NCBI GenBank assembly: GCA_017052515.1
Contig: JAFHKR010000038.1
Location: 186,001-250,000 of the forward strand
From: Fictibacillus nanhaiensis
GTDB lineage: Bacteria > Bacillota > Bacilli > Bacillales > Fictibacillaceae
DNA: 64,000 nt
Direction of reading: 5' to 3'
The notes beneath the pieces are model-generated. The model was not told the origin of the DNA. It did not search any database and saw only the letters and a list, made by a program, of their open reading frames with translations. The position numbers and the translations under genes are program-made. Each line of letters begins with the position of its first letter. Position 1 is the first letter of the stretch. Shown here one piece after another: positions 1 to 9,171 of this stretch.

Positions 1-111
1 CGATAAAAAGGGAGTGTGAATAGAAAAAAATAGTGGTTGTTTTCAAAGTTAAGAACACGATACAATAGGGTATATTCTAGTAGTCACAACACGATACTTA
101 TACAGAAAATA

Positions 112-152
112 CCTTCTTAGCTAGACAGACCAAGGAAGGGATTTTTCTTTTT
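112..152 (+). terminator. intrinsic terminator, gene outside window
   Basis: CCTTCTT (112-118) pairs with AAGGAAGG (132-139) and is followed by a T-rich tract. It probably ends a transcript entering from the left. I see no gene in the first 200 bases. Confidence 0.5.
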
Positions 153-202
153 TACGAGAATTCTTACCTATAAATGCAGGTGAAGGAGCAGGAAAAAAAT
201 CA

Positions 203-1486
203 ATGGCTAAACTCTTAGGAAAGTTGCACGAAGAGAAAGTATTTAAAGACCCAGTGCATCGTTACATCCACGTGCGTGATGAGCTGATCTGGCGTCTGAT
301 CGGTACGCGCGAGTTTCAAAGACTGCGAAGAATTCGTCAGCTTGGAACGACATACTTAACATTTCATGGAGCAGAACATAGCCGTTTTAGCCATTCTCTT
401 GGTGTTTATGAGATTACGAGGCGGATCATTGATATTTTTCAAGAAAAGAAAACGTGGGACCCAGAAAAGCGTCTGCTCGTTCTTTCCGCGGCCCTTCTAC
501 ATGATGTAGGACACGGTCCATTCTCACATTCATTTGAAAAGGTGTTTGGTGTGGATCATGAAGAATTCAGTAGAGACATCATACTCGGAGATACAGAAGT
601 TCATCGCGTGCTTTTGCAGATGGGAGAAGATTTTCCTGTGCAAGTAGCAGAAGTAATCGCGAAAACACATAGAGATAAATTAATCGTTAGTCTGATCTCG
701 AGTCAGATTGATGCAGACAGAATGGATTACCTGTTACGAGACGCTTATTTTACAGGAGTGAGTTACGGTAATTTCGATATCGAGCGAATCCTGCGTGTGA
801 TGCGCCCGACTGAAGAAGGCGTCGTTATAAAATCTAGCGGCATGCATGCGGTAGAAGACTATATTATGAGTCGTTACCAAATGTACTGGCAAGTGTATTT
901 TCATCCTGTTACGCGCAGTGCGGAAGTCATATTAAGTAAAATTTTGCACCGAGCGAAGGAACTGTATGAAACAGGATATACATTCAAAAGAGAGCTGTCT
1001 CATTTTAAAACGCTGTTCGAAGGTAATGTTTCGCTTCAAGATTACATATCGCTCGATGAGGGCGTAATCCACTATTATTTCCAAGGATGGATGGAAGAAG
1101 AGGACAAAATCTTGAGCGATTTATGCCATCGTTTCATCGACCGAAAACTGTTCAAGTATACGGAGATGGTCTCATTTACAGATGGTCATCTGCTGTCGAG
1201 TTACTTTACAGAAGCAGGCATCAATCCGAAATATTACTTAGTAGTCGATTCATCGTCAGATCTTCCATACGACTTTTACCGCCCAGGCGAAAAAGAAGAA
1301 CGTCTGCCGATCAATCTATTAAAACCAAACGGCGATATCCGCGAGCTGTCCAGAGAATCAGACGTCGTAGAGGCGATCTCAGGCAAACGCCGAACAGATC
1401 ACAAACTCTATTATCCCCTCGATCTAATCGAAGCGATTGAGGATAAAACGCTTAAAAGTAAAATTAAAGAGATTTTGAATAGATAG
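203..1486 (+). CDS. ywfO: HD-domain phosphohydrolase, YwfO family
   Basis: A 427-residue soluble protein of the dGTPase-like HD superfamily, which hydrolyses phosphoesters such as dNTPs using a metal pair. The metal-binding motif is visible: His64 in RFSHSLG and the HD dyad His100-Asp101 in LLHDVGHGPFSHSFE. Length and the N-terminal KVFKDPVHRY motif match B. subtilis YwfO (about 433 aa). AAGGAG lies about 14 bases before the ATG, slightly long, but no better start exists downstream. The gene is followed by ywgA, as in B. subtilis, although here a hairpin repeat separates the two. The precise substrate cannot be read from sequence. Confidence 0.88.
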   Translation: MAKLLGKLHEEKVFKDPVHRYIHVRDELIWRLIGTREFQRLRRIRQLGTTYLTFHGAEHSRFSHSLGVYEITRRIIDIFQEKKTWDPEKRLLVLSAALLHDVGHGPFSHSFEKVFGVDHEEFSRDIILGDTEVHRVLLQMGEDFPVQVAEVIAKTHRDKLIVSLISSQIDADRMDYLLRDAYFTGVSYGNFDIERILRVMRPTEEGVVIKSSGMHAVEDYIMSRYQMYWQVYFHPVTRSAEVILSKILHRAKELYETGYTFKRELSHFKTLFEGNVSLQDYISLDEGVIHYYFQGWMEEEDKILSDLCHRFIDRKLFKYTEMVSFTDGHLLSSYFTEAGINPKYYLVVDSSSDLPYDFYRPGEKEERLPINLLKPNGDIRELSRESDVVEAISGKRRTDHKLYYPLDLIEAIEDKTLKSKIKEILNR

Positions 1487-1560
1487 TGTGTTTAACAGTC
1501 GATTTGACTATCAGATTCACTTCAAGTTGTTGTTTGTTACTAAAAAGACATCACTGAAAA

Positions 1561-1690
1561 GTTGTTGGAGTGTAAGGTGGGAGACTCCTGGGGGATGAGC
1601 GGGACAGGTGAGACACCTAAGGGCGCATAGCGTCGAGGTGGCTCACCGCACGCCCCCCGGAAAGCGAGCACCTGAAACGGAAATCGACTA
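1561..1690 (+). repeat. ~130-bp hairpin repeat, copy 1
   Basis: First of eleven copies of an imperfect palindrome ending in CGGAAATCGAC. Its apical stem uses GTGAGACACCT / AGGTGGCTCAC and its lower stem GGGGG / CCCCC, different from other copies but still paired. It fills most of the 1487-1763 gap. Confidence 0.85.
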
Positions 1691-1763
1691 CTTACAAACA
1701 CAACATTGACTAGCCAGAAAAATAAATAGATAAAACGAAAAAGGATGTTAGGGGGAACGTACT

Positions 1764-2267
1764 GTGTTTGAGGATCATTTAAAGGTAGTCACCTTGATTC
1801 AAGAAGCCGGAGAAGTCGTCGGTCGGAAAAAGCTTCAAAAGATGGTGTACATCGCAAAAAAGCTAAACTTTCCTTTCCAAGAAAAATATCAATTTCATTT
1901 TTACGGCCCATATTCCGAAGAATTAACGCTTAAAATTGAAGAACTTTGCAACATGGGATACATACATGAGGTAAAAGAAAAGGTGAGCGGCTATTCGCAA
2001 TACCGGTATGCCGTGAACGAAGAAGGTCAGCAACTTCTTTCCACATATGGTGCAGAGATTGAAAAACTAGGGAGTTGTGTTCGCTCCATGAACGAGCAGT
2101 CTTCTAGATTCTTAGAATTAGTCTCTACCGTGATGTATTTCGAGAAACTTGAGAAGGACGAGATCAAAGAAAAGGTACAGACGGTCAAGGCGAAACAAAA
2201 GTATACAGAAGAAGAGATGGATGAAGCTTTTACCTATATTGATTCGTTAAAAAGTCAAGTTCAATAA
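1764..2267 (+). CDS. ywgA: YwgA family protein
   Basis: A 167-residue soluble protein, close in length to B. subtilis YwgA (166 aa) and in the conserved position after ywfO. It starts at GTG with TAGGGGGAA about 8 bases upstream. The N-terminal half (VGRKKLQKMVYIAKKL then FYGPYSEEL) resembles the fold of SocA/Panacea-type antitoxin-associated domains; this is a resemblance of motif, not proof of function. The C-terminal third is highly charged and probably helical. The function of YwgA is not established as far as I know. Confidence 0.85.
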   Translation: MFEDHLKVVTLIQEAGEVVGRKKLQKMVYIAKKLNFPFQEKYQFHFYGPYSEELTLKIEELCNMGYIHEVKEKVSGYSQYRYAVNEEGQQLLSTYGAEIEKLGSCVRSMNEQSSRFLELVSTVMYFEKLEKDEIKEKVQTVKAKQKYTEEEMDEAFTYIDSLKSQVQ

Positions 2268-2272
2268 AAAAT

Positions 2273-2320
2273 AAACCTGTTTAGTTAGCGTGGAATAGAT
2301 GCTGATGAACAGGTTTTTTA
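2273..2320. terminator. bidirectional terminator ywgA / small membrane gene
   Basis: AAACCTGTT (2273-2281) pairs with AACAGGTTT (2308-2316) and runs into TTTTTTATTT. It lies between convergent genes, with A-rich sequence on the left side for the opposite direction. Confidence 0.65.
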
Positions 2321-2321
2321 T

Positions 2322-2531
2322 TTACCATCTAAATTGTAAGGGATGGCCGTTATTGTAAAGACCATAAAAATAAATAAATGTGATAAAGATCGTAAATGGA
2401 ACGATAATACCAAGCAGCGTCATAAAAAAGCCTTTTGCCACACTTTTTTCATAAAGGCGCGTTGCGTAATAGCCGATTCCGAGCCCTATAAACAAGAGCG
2501 ATAAAATTAGAGCAACAAGCCAAAGTTTCAT
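2322..2531 (-). CDS. small two-helix membrane protein
   Basis: A 69-residue protein I do not recognise. Two hydrophobic helices are plain, at about residues 3-22 and 37-56, joined by a short basic loop containing ATRLYEKSVAK. GAGGAGG precedes the ATG by 7 bases, which is a strong translation signal for so short a gene. It converges on ywgA with a shared terminator and diverges from the lipoprotein gene. A short integral membrane protein is all that can be supported. Confidence 0.6.
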   Translation of the reverse strand: MKLWLVALILSLLFIGLGIGYYATRLYEKSVAKGFFMTLLGIIVPFTIFITFIYFYGLYNNGHPLQFRW

Positions 2532-2644
2532 GCTAGCGCCTCCTCTATTAACAGCATATCCAGCACATTCTCCTTATAAACGACAGTTTAACTGAAACTT
2601 TTTAATAAGAGGTACGACTAACAGGGTAAAAGGAGGGCTTAGTG

Positions 2645-3085
2645 ATGAAAAACATGAAGCTGATCGTAATGGCGTGTCTGCTCGTTCTCCTCGCCGCTTG
2701 CGGCTCTAAAGCAATGCCTGATGAGGAAAAAAAGAACGGAGCGCCTCAAGTTAAGAATGAGATACCAGCTGAAAAAGAAGTTGTACAAGCTGAACTCGCA
2801 CTCCAAGAAAATAGAAAAGCAGCAAAATTAACGTTGAAAAACTCATCCGATAAAGAAGCTGGTACAGGAACCGCGTATGCACTTGAAAAATGGACAGACG
2901 GTAAATGGGAGAAAGTGAATAACAATCAAATGTTTACTGAGCAGATGATCATGGTGAAAGCTGGATCAAACTATGATCAATCCATTGATCTAAAAGAACA
3001 GGGTGCAGGCACGTATCGTGTATCGAAAGAATTCTTTGTCGATGAAAAGAAGGAAAAAGTAGCCGTTGTGTTTGAGACAGAATAA
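2645..3085 (+). CDS. Ig-like-domain lipoprotein
   Basis: About 146 residues. A lipoprotein signal peptide with lipobox LLAAC places the mature cysteine at about residue 19, so the product is membrane-anchored outside the cell. After an acidic/lysine linker, residues about 45-146 form an all-beta pattern (LTLKNSSDK, TGTAYALEKW, DGKWEKV, GAGTYRVSKEF) typical of the bacterial Ig-like domain of Gram-positive lipoproteins. AAAGGAGG suits the ATG at 2645 better than the GTG three bases earlier. The gene stands alone, followed by a strong terminator. No specific role is known. Confidence 0.75.
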   Translation: MKNMKLIVMACLLVLLAACGSKAMPDEEKKNGAPQVKNEIPAEKEVVQAELALQENRKAAKLTLKNSSDKEAGTGTAYALEKWTDGKWEKVNNNQMFTEQMIMVKAGSNYDQSIDLKEQGAGTYRVSKEFFVDEKKEKVAVVFETE

Positions 3086-3086
3086 G

Positions 3087-3132
3087 AAAAGACCGGTCAG
3101 CCCATTATTGTGAGGGTCGGCCGGTCTTTTTG
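3087..3132 (+). terminator. terminator of lipoprotein gene
   Basis: AAAAGACCGG (3087-3096) pairs with CCGGTCTTTT (3121-3130), and the T run overlaps the stem end. Confidence 0.8.
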
Positions 3133-3170
3133 TGTTTTATTAATTTTTTGTCTTTTATACTTCGTTGCAA

Positions 3171-3304
3171 AGTTGATTGTAGCGCAAGGTTGCCGACTCC
3201 TATGGGACGAGCGGTCAGGTGGAGACAACTTAATGGTGCAAAGCGGCAAGTGGCTCACCGTTCGCCCCATGGAAAGCGAGCAACCTGGAGCGGAAATCAA
3301 CTGC
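3171..3304 (+). repeat. ~130-bp hairpin repeat, copy 2
   Basis: Same family as copy 1, running from GTTGATTGTAGCGC to GCGGAAATCAAC. The lower stem is TATGGG / CCCATGG, where others have TGCGGG / CCCGCGG, so both arms changed together. Confidence 0.85.
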
Positions 3305-3319
3305 TTTACAAACAATTTT

Positions 3320-4636
3320 TTAATGAGGTAAAAACGCTAATTGATAGAAGAACAACACCGCAAACAAGTAAACCAAGAACGGAACTTCACGATATTTACC
3401 TTTTACAATCTTCAAAATCGGATACGAGATGAATCCTAATGCGATACCAGTTGCGATAGAAGACGTTAATGGCATCGTCAAAATTATCAAGAACGCCGGG
3501 AATGCTTCATCAAGTTCGTTCCAATTAATTTTACTTAAAGAACCAAGCATCAAACTTCCAACGATGATCAGTGTTGGCGCAGTGATTGCGGCTAAGCCTG
3601 AGATCGCACCAACGAGTGGAGAGAAGAACGCAGCGGCCACAAATAGGATCGCTACCACCACAGATGTTAGACCAGAACGTCCCCCTGCCGCTACGCCTGA
3701 AGATGATTCGATATAAGCACTCGTTGGGCTCGTACCAAACGCTGCACCAACTGTTGTCGCAACGGAATCAGCTAACAGTGCTTGACGTGCACGAGGCATC
3801 TTGTTGCCTTTCATCAGTCCAGCTTGTTCTGCTACACCTACCATCGTACCCGTAGTATCAAAGATCGTGACAAGCAAGAAGGAGAACACAACAGCATATA
3901 ATCCATATTGAAACACGTCAGAAAAGGCTGTAATCGGATCACCAAAGATGAAAAGTTCTGATGGTAAGTTTGGTGTAGATACGAAACCTTCTTTAAATTC
4001 TAAATGCCCTGTAAAGTAGGCGATTGCACCCGTAATGATCATTCCGAAGAATAAAGCACCGTTCACGTTCAGTCCCATCAAGATCAACGTGATAGCAAGT
4101 CCACCAAGAGCAAGAAGCACCGTTGGTGAATGCATGTCACCTAACGTTACTAAGTTATCGGGGTGAGCCACAATAATTTTTGTAAGACGTAAACCGATGA
4201 ACGCGATAAATAGTCCGATACCCGCTGTAATACCGTGCTTCAGGTTTGCAGGAATGGATTCGATCAATTTTTCACGAAACGGTGTTAACGATAGGATGAC
4301 GAACAAAATACCTGCAACAAACACTGCCCCAAAAGCGATCCGATAATCGATATCAGGGTTGTTTCCTACAACAGAAAACGCGAAGTAGGCATTCAGCCCC
4401 ATACCTGGAGCAATGGCAATCGGATAGTTGGCCATTAAAGCCATCCATAGTGTACCGACTACCGTGGCAATAATCGTTGCAATAAACACGGTGTCAAAAG
4501 GAACACCAGCAGAATGCAGGATAATTGGGTTGATTATGACAATGTAGACCATCGTAAGGAATGTAGTGATTCCTGCTAATATTTCTGTTTTGATGGTCGT
4601 ACCAAGTTCTTTTAGTTTAAAAAATGAAGAAAGCAT
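3320..4636 (-). CDS. pbuO: NCS2/AzgA-type purine permease, PbuO/PbuG-like
   Basis: A 438-residue polytopic membrane protein of the AzgA branch of nucleobase permeases, which import guanine or hypoxanthine by proton symport. Multiple hydrophobic helices cover the whole length; family signatures include ITTFLTMVYIVIINP near the N-terminus, IAPGMGLNAYFAF at about residue 75 and GTSPTSAYIESSSGVAAGG in the C-terminal half. The local sequence (VFIATIIATVVGTLWMAL) resembles B. subtilis PbuO more than PbuG, but I could not run an alignment. GGAGG lies 11 bases before the ATG. It is monocistronic, behind a sigma-A promoter overlapped by a PurBox pair, which supports a purine substrate. Confidence 0.75.
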   Translation of the reverse strand: MLSSFFKLKELGTTIKTEILAGITTFLTMVYIVIINPIILHSAGVPFDTVFIATIIATVVGTLWMALMANYPIAIAPGMGLNAYFAFSVVGNNPDIDYRIAFGAVFVAGILFVILSLTPFREKLIESIPANLKHGITAGIGLFIAFIGLRLTKIIVAHPDNLVTLGDMHSPTVLLALGGLAITLILMGLNVNGALFFGMIITGAIAYFTGHLEFKEGFVSTPNLPSELFIFGDPITAFSDVFQYGLYAVVFSFLLVTIFDTTGTMVGVAEQAGLMKGNKMPRARQALLADSVATTVGAAFGTSPTSAYIESSSGVAAGGRSGLTSVVVAILFVAAAFFSPLVGAISGLAAITAPTLIIVGSLMLGSLSKINWNELDEAFPAFLIILTMPLTSSIATGIALGFISYPILKIVKGKYREVPFLVYLFAVLFFYQLAFLPH

Positions 4637-4650
4637 ACGTTAGAACCTCC

Positions 4651-4695
4651 AAAATACGAACGATTTATAAGTACATGATATATAATATTCGTTTT
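4651..4695 (-). promoter_or_regulatory. candidate PurR PurBox pair
   Basis: Two inverted boxes with CGAA cores, AAAATACGAACGAT (4651-4664) and the facing ATAATATTCGTTTT (4682-4695), are separated by 17 bases, the spacing known for B. subtilis PurR operators. One box overlaps the -10. I found no purine riboswitch fold in the leader. Confidence 0.5.
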
Positions 4696-4710
4696 TAGGT
4701 ACAATTTCAA
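4682..4710 (-). promoter_or_regulatory. sigma-A promoter of the purine permease
   Basis: On the minus strand TTGAAA (4710-4705) and TATTAT (4687-4682) are separated by 17 bases, about 45 bases upstream of the start codon. Confidence 0.65.
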
Positions 4711-4798
4711 CAATTATCTTCAAACTTTCCAACTGAGAGTTTTTCATGATTTGTGATACAATACGTGTTAACAACGAATGTTTAGAGGAGCTGGAAGC

Positions 4799-5329
4799 AT
4801 GAAAGATTTTTTCAATTCCAATGATGCTGATAAAAAGAAAAAAGGGATGGGCTTTACCATCATAAGTGGTGACTCTACAGACGGTCATGGTGGATATGGT
4901 GTTGGTAGTTTAACACTTGATCACGTAACACCCGTAATCGTCGATGTAGAAGAGTCGATCGCTTATATCGATATGGGAGCGATGCACGCGAGAAGTGATG
5001 TGGAAAAGCGCATCAAGTTTACGCCAAATCGTGAAGATACACCGAATCCTCGTCTTTATTGGCTCGTTTGGGTTACGATCAATAGAAAAGCAGAAGGACC
5101 GTTTTACTTCGGGTTGACGGCATGTGAGATGCAAGTAGATGTTGAAGCACGAAGAGGCTATAAAAGTCTTCCAGAACACGTAAACCGTATGGATAAATCC
5201 ATGAAGGGTAAAGTGATTGTTGAGGATATGGACGTGAACGCTCGTCGTGTGCTTGGCAACTTCCTTAAAGAACATGATGAAGCAATGTTTAACCGTTCAA
5301 GTGACGAAATCAAGTCATTAGTGGAATAA
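4799..5329 (+). CDS. ywhD: YwhD family protein
   Basis: A 176-residue soluble protein of the YwhD family (B. subtilis YwhD about 172 aa), next to pbpG as in B. subtilis. I take ATG 4799 because AGAGGAG precedes it by about 8 bases and the family begins near MKDFFN; an in-frame ATG at 4778 lacks an SD. Conserved stretches include GMGFTIISGDSTDGHGG and ARRGYKSLPEHVNRMDKS. Function is not known. It diverges from the purine permease gene and ends at a long terminator shared with the convergent pbpG side. Confidence 0.85.
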   Translation: MKDFFNSNDADKKKKGMGFTIISGDSTDGHGGYGVGSLTLDHVTPVIVDVEESIAYIDMGAMHARSDVEKRIKFTPNREDTPNPRLYWLVWVTINRKAEGPFYFGLTACEMQVDVEARRGYKSLPEHVNRMDKSMKGKVIVEDMDVNARRVLGNFLKEHDEAMFNRSSDEIKSLVE

Positions 5330-5433
5330 AAATGGCAAAGTTATGAACCTTTTTTGAACATTTTGCAAATAACTTGTGACAAGAAAGCACTTCCATTAAT
5401 ATAGTAGGTAGCATTGTACACACAATGTTTCTA

Positions 5434-5487
5434 GGACAATAAAGTGCCCGGGGCTCCTGTAGTAGAGCTCCGGGCATTTTATTGTCC
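5434..5487. terminator. long bidirectional terminator
   Basis: A stem of over 20 bp: GGACAATAAAGTGCCCGG pairs with CCGGGCATTTTATTGTCC, followed by TTTTTTTG. It ends ywhD. Confidence 0.85.
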
Positions 5488-5525
5488 TTTTTTTGAGTTT
5501 AGCGAATGATGCAAGATAGTCGGGA

Positions 5526-5640
5526 TATGTCGAACTGTATCGACTCGTGGATATTTAGCAAAAACTTGTGGATTAAAGCCCGAAACTTGTGGATTAAAGC
5601 TCAAAACTTATGGATTCAGACCTAAAACTTTTGGATTGAA
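5526..5640 (+). repeat. 21-bp array A1, five units
   Basis: After the leader ATGTCGAACTGTATCG come five units of the form ACTTGTGGATTAAAGCCCGAA, starting at 5543, 5564, 5585, 5606 and 5627, exactly 21 bases apart. It lies 40 bases past the ywhD terminator and contains no gene. Confidence 0.85.
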
Positions 5641-5697
5641 TGCTTCGTGTAGCTGGCTGGCAACGTCTAGCAGCGAGCTGACAAGGTTAACGTCACA

Positions 5698-7761
5698 TCA
5701 CCAAGAAAAAATCCGGTTGAAGAACCCTTTTTCCTCTTTTTTTTGCTCTAACTTTTCTTTTATTTCAATTGAAGCACCGTGTTCATCACAATATTCTACG
5801 GGTTCTGTTCCTTTTTCATAATAGGAGATGCGAGTTATTGGACAGCTATCGGTTGCGAGCTTTCCGTTTTGTGGGTTGATCGTTACCGCTGTAACGCCTT
5901 CTGGTTGTTCAAACGATAGAATCTCTTTGTTCTTCAACGCACCTTCCATAAAATACGCCCAGATTCGTTTGGAGTATCCTGTATCGTTCACATCATGCAG
6001 CTCTTCGTTGTTATCGTAGCCGACCCAAACGCCTGTAACAAGTTGTGGAGAATATCCGACCATCCAACTGTCATTCGGCGTAGAACCTGATTTTCCAGCC
6101 ATCGGACGCGTCAGATAGTGGTTGATACTTGAGCCTGTCACACTCGTATAGTCATTCAATTTTTCATCAAACGTACCGGCTAACAGATCGGTCATAACAA
6201 AAGCTTTGTTCTCGTCGATGACTTGTTTACTTTCATATTTATGTTCATACAGCACTTTGCCTTTAGAATCTGTAATCTTCGTGATGAAAACAGGATCTAC
6301 CTTCTTACCACCATTTGCAAACACGCCGTATGCGTTCGTCAGTTCTAACACACCTACTGCTTTTGAGCCTAGTGCAAGTGAAGGGATGCTCGCGAGTTCA
6401 CTTTTAATCCCGAATTTCTTAGCTGTTTTAACAAGCTTCTTCGGGCCGAGATAGAGATTCGTTTTTACAGCATAAATATTATCTGACAGCGCGAGCGCCT
6501 GAGCCATCGTAATAAAATCATTTGCATAGCGGTTCTTGAAGTTCTTCGGCTTATAATCGCCTACACCATCTCCCATCGCGAATGTTGTTCGTTCTGATTT
6601 AATAGGAGTAGACGCAGTGTATCCATGCTCAAGCGCCGTATAATATAGAAAAGGCTTAAATGTTGAACCTGGCGCACGCTTCGCTTGAAGGGCACGGTTA
6701 AACGAACTCTGCTCAAAATCTCTGCCGCCAACGAGCGCTTTCACATCTCCGCTTCGAGGATCCATAGCAACTAATGCTGTTTGGATCGAACTGTTATCGA
6801 TGATGCGATTTTCAATCGTGTGTTCAGCAACTTCTTGCATTTTTGGATCAAGCGTCGTGTAGATTCGAAGGCCACCGAATTGTATCGAGTTCGTGTTCAC
6901 GTTCAGTTCCTTTTTTAAAGCACGCATCACGGCATCCTGAAAGTAAGGAGCGACCGTTGCGACTTCTTCCTCTTCTTCTCTTACATAGGTTAACTGATCG
7001 GATGCTGCTTTTTGGACGGCTGACTTCTTAATCGTTCCATCTTCAGCCATCGCGTTTAAGATGATGCTTTGTCTTTTTTTCGCGTTCTCTTCATGAAGGA
7101 TCGGAGAATAATAGCTCGGACCTTTTGGAATTCCCGCTAACATCGTTGCTTCACCTAGTGAGAGCTCTTCAGCATTTTTGCCGAAATAGTAGCGAGATGC
7201 GGATTGGATGCCATAAGAGCCGTGTCCGTAATAGATCGTGTTCAAATAACCTTCTAAAATCTCATCCTTTGAATAACTCATCTCAAGACGCAGGGTGTAG
7301 AAAGCTTCTTGAAACTTTCTTCGCCATGTTTTGTCATGTGTTAAAAAGAGATTACGGGCATACTGCTGCGTGATGGTACTGGCTCCTTGAACTTTTGCGC
7401 CAGCTTTTAGGTCAGCGAGCAATGCGCCCCCAATCCGCTTCATATCAAAACCGTTATGTTTATAAAAACTTTTATCTTCAATAGAGATCGTTGCATTGAT
7501 CACATGTTTATCAATTTTTTTGAGTGGAACCCAATACCGGTTCTGACCGCCGTTGTTGATCTCACCCATTTTAGAACCGTCCGCTGCGTACATGATAGTC
7601 GTTTGCGGAACAAGCAGAGCGGGAGGGCCCATGAGTTTAGCGAGCAGCAAAAGCCCGACAAAGGATAATGCAAAGCATCCAGCAACGATAAGACCCCATT
7701 TTTTCATCCAGCGTATTTTCTGCTGTTTCGTAGCTTCTTTATAGATCTGCCAAAACTTCAT
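5698..7761 (-). CDS. pbpG: class A penicillin-binding protein, PbpG-like
   Basis: A 687-residue bifunctional peptidoglycan synthase, membrane-anchored by one helix at about residues 23-42. The glycosyltransferase domain (about 60-240) shows Glu95 in TISIEDKSFY and QGASTITQQYARN at 125-137. The transpeptidase domain has the SxxK serine at 366 (STFKP), SDN at 426-428 and KSG at 557-559, so both activities look intact; KSGS replaces the commoner KTGT. Length and position match B. subtilis PbpG (PBP2d), which acts in the forespore during engulfment. GGAGGGCGG precedes the ATG. A forespore-type promoter candidate lies upstream. Confidence 0.88.
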   Translation of the reverse strand: MKFWQIYKEATKQQKIRWMKKWGLIVAGCFALSFVGLLLLAKLMGPPALLVPQTTIMYAADGSKMGEINNGGQNRYWVPLKKIDKHVINATISIEDKSFYKHNGFDMKRIGGALLADLKAGAKVQGASTITQQYARNLFLTHDKTWRRKFQEAFYTLRLEMSYSKDEILEGYLNTIYYGHGSYGIQSASRYYFGKNAEELSLGEATMLAGIPKGPSYYSPILHEENAKKRQSIILNAMAEDGTIKKSAVQKAASDQLTYVREEEEEVATVAPYFQDAVMRALKKELNVNTNSIQFGGLRIYTTLDPKMQEVAEHTIENRIIDNSSIQTALVAMDPRSGDVKALVGGRDFEQSSFNRALQAKRAPGSTFKPFLYYTALEHGYTASTPIKSERTTFAMGDGVGDYKPKNFKNRYANDFITMAQALALSDNIYAVKTNLYLGPKKLVKTAKKFGIKSELASIPSLALGSKAVGVLELTNAYGVFANGGKKVDPVFITKITDSKGKVLYEHKYESKQVIDENKAFVMTDLLAGTFDEKLNDYTSVTGSSINHYLTRPMAGKSGSTPNDSWMVGYSPQLVTGVWVGYDNNEELHDVNDTGYSKRIWAYFMEGALKNKEILSFEQPEGVTAVTINPQNGKLATDSCPITRISYYEKGTEPVEYCDEHGASIEIKEKLEQKKEEKGFFNRIFSW

Positions 7762-7796
7762 AATCCGCCCTCCTTAAAAACTCTCATTTTGTTATC

Positions 7797-7826
7797 TAGT
7801 ATGGTGAAAAAAGATGCTCCTTAAAC
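7797..7826 (-). promoter_or_regulatory. candidate forespore (sigma-F/G) promoter of pbpG
   Basis: Minus strand GTTTA, 15 bases, then CACCATACT(A), 36 bases before the start. CATACTA suits sigma-G and ANAHT spacing suits sigma-F; the GG of the sigma-F -10 is missing. Confidence 0.35.
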
Positions 7827-7879
7827 GTGAAGTGAGAATGAAGTGCTATAATGGCTGTGAGAAAGAGGAGGTTCGAAAC

Positions 7880-9166
7880 ATGCTTATACAAAACATTCAA
7901 TATATGACCGTTTCGGCAGATGGAAAATGGGTTGTTAACACGGGAGATATCCTTATAAAAAATAATAGGATTGATTCAATAGGAAACTTTGAATGCGATG
8001 AAACGGTTGAGAAGCTCGACGGAAAAGGGATGCTGGCGCTGCCGGGCTTAGTGAACGGACATCAGCATACACCGATGTCGCTGTTGCGTTGCTATAGTGA
8101 TGATGTGACATTGATGACTTGGTTAAATAAAAAGATGCTTCCGCTTGAGATGAAGATGAATGATGAAGATCGTTATTGGGGCGCACTTCTTTCCATGGCG
8201 GAAATGATTAAGAGTGGCACAACTTCTTACGCAGATATGTACATAGGAATCGACACGATCGGAGAAGCGGCCGTTGAATCGGGTATTCGTTCCGTTATCG
8301 CACGAGGGCTTATCGCGATGGACTCGGATTATGAAGGTCGATTGAAGGAAGCGGCTGATGTTGTTGACCGCTGGCACGGACAAGGAGACGGTCGAATCAC
8401 AACGATGATCGCTCCGCATTCACCATATATGTGTCCCCCTGATTTTTTGAGGGCGGCTGTAAATCTTTCAAAAGAAAAGAACGTTCCGCTTCATATTCAT
8501 TTGGCAGAAACGAAAGACGAAGAGAAAATGATTCAAGAAAAGCATGGACTGAGACCGGTTGAATATTTAAAACAAGCAGGGGTGTTCGATCGCCAAGTAC
8601 TTCTCGCGCACGGTGTTCATTTTAACGATGCAGATTATGAAACGCTGAAAACCATCCAGGGCGGTATCATTCACAATCCGGTAAGTAATGCGAAGCTCGG
8701 ATGCGGGATCGGTGATGTAAAACGTTTAATGGATAGCGGTGTGAAGGTTGGTTTAGGAACGGATGGACCAGCGAGTGCCAGTTCTCTTGATCTTTTCTTA
8801 GAAATGAAAGCTGCTAGCTGGTTCCAAAAACTGAAGTACGAAGAAGCGGCGGTGCTCAGTGCGCATGATGTTTTATCGATGGCCACGCAGCATGGTGCTG
8901 ACATCCTTGGAATCGGGGATGAGGTGGGGTCCTTAACGGTCGGTAAAAAGGCAGACCTTCTATTGATGGACATGAACAAGCTTCATCTAACGCCAAGTCA
9001 TGAACCGGCTAATCTTCTTGTATATTCTGCAACGGGACAAGATGTGGATACGGTGATCATCGATGGCAAAATCGTTATGCGCGGCCGCGAGTTGAAGACG
9101 ATTGATGAAGAAAAAGTGATAGCAAACGCTAAAGATCGAACGAAAGAGCTTCTAGGGCGATTATGA
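7880..9166 (+). CDS. mtaD: amidohydrolase, MTA/SAH deaminase-like
   Basis: A 428-residue member of the metal-dependent amidohydrolase superfamily in the TrzA/AtzA branch that includes 5'-methylthioadenosine/S-adenosylhomocysteine deaminases. The metal ligands are visible: the first HxH in VNGHQHTPMS, the His of HIHLAETKDE, LLAHGVHF and the Asp of GLGTDGPASA. The start at ATG 7880 follows GAGGAGG by 8 bases; an upstream in-frame ATG at 7814 has no SD. Methylthioadenosine is the by-product of the spermidine synthase encoded 3 kb away, which fits the MTA reading, but closely related deaminases act on other amines, so the substrate is inferred. Confidence 0.75.
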   Translation: MLIQNIQYMTVSADGKWVVNTGDILIKNNRIDSIGNFECDETVEKLDGKGMLALPGLVNGHQHTPMSLLRCYSDDVTLMTWLNKKMLPLEMKMNDEDRYWGALLSMAEMIKSGTTSYADMYIGIDTIGEAAVESGIRSVIARGLIAMDSDYEGRLKEAADVVDRWHGQGDGRITTMIAPHSPYMCPPDFLRAAVNLSKEKNVPLHIHLAETKDEEKMIQEKHGLRPVEYLKQAGVFDRQVLLAHGVHFNDADYETLKTIQGGIIHNPVSNAKLGCGIGDVKRLMDSGVKVGLGTDGPASASSLDLFLEMKAASWFQKLKYEEAAVLSAHDVLSMATQHGADILGIGDEVGSLTVGKKADLLLMDMNKLHLTPSHEPANLLVYSATGQDVDTVIIDGKIVMRGRELKTIDEEKVIANAKDRTKELLGRL

Positions 9167-9171
9167 TAAGT

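Noticed and set aside
4637..4798. Purine riboswitch before the permease
   Set aside because: The conserved junction and loop sequences are absent; a PurBox explains the region better.
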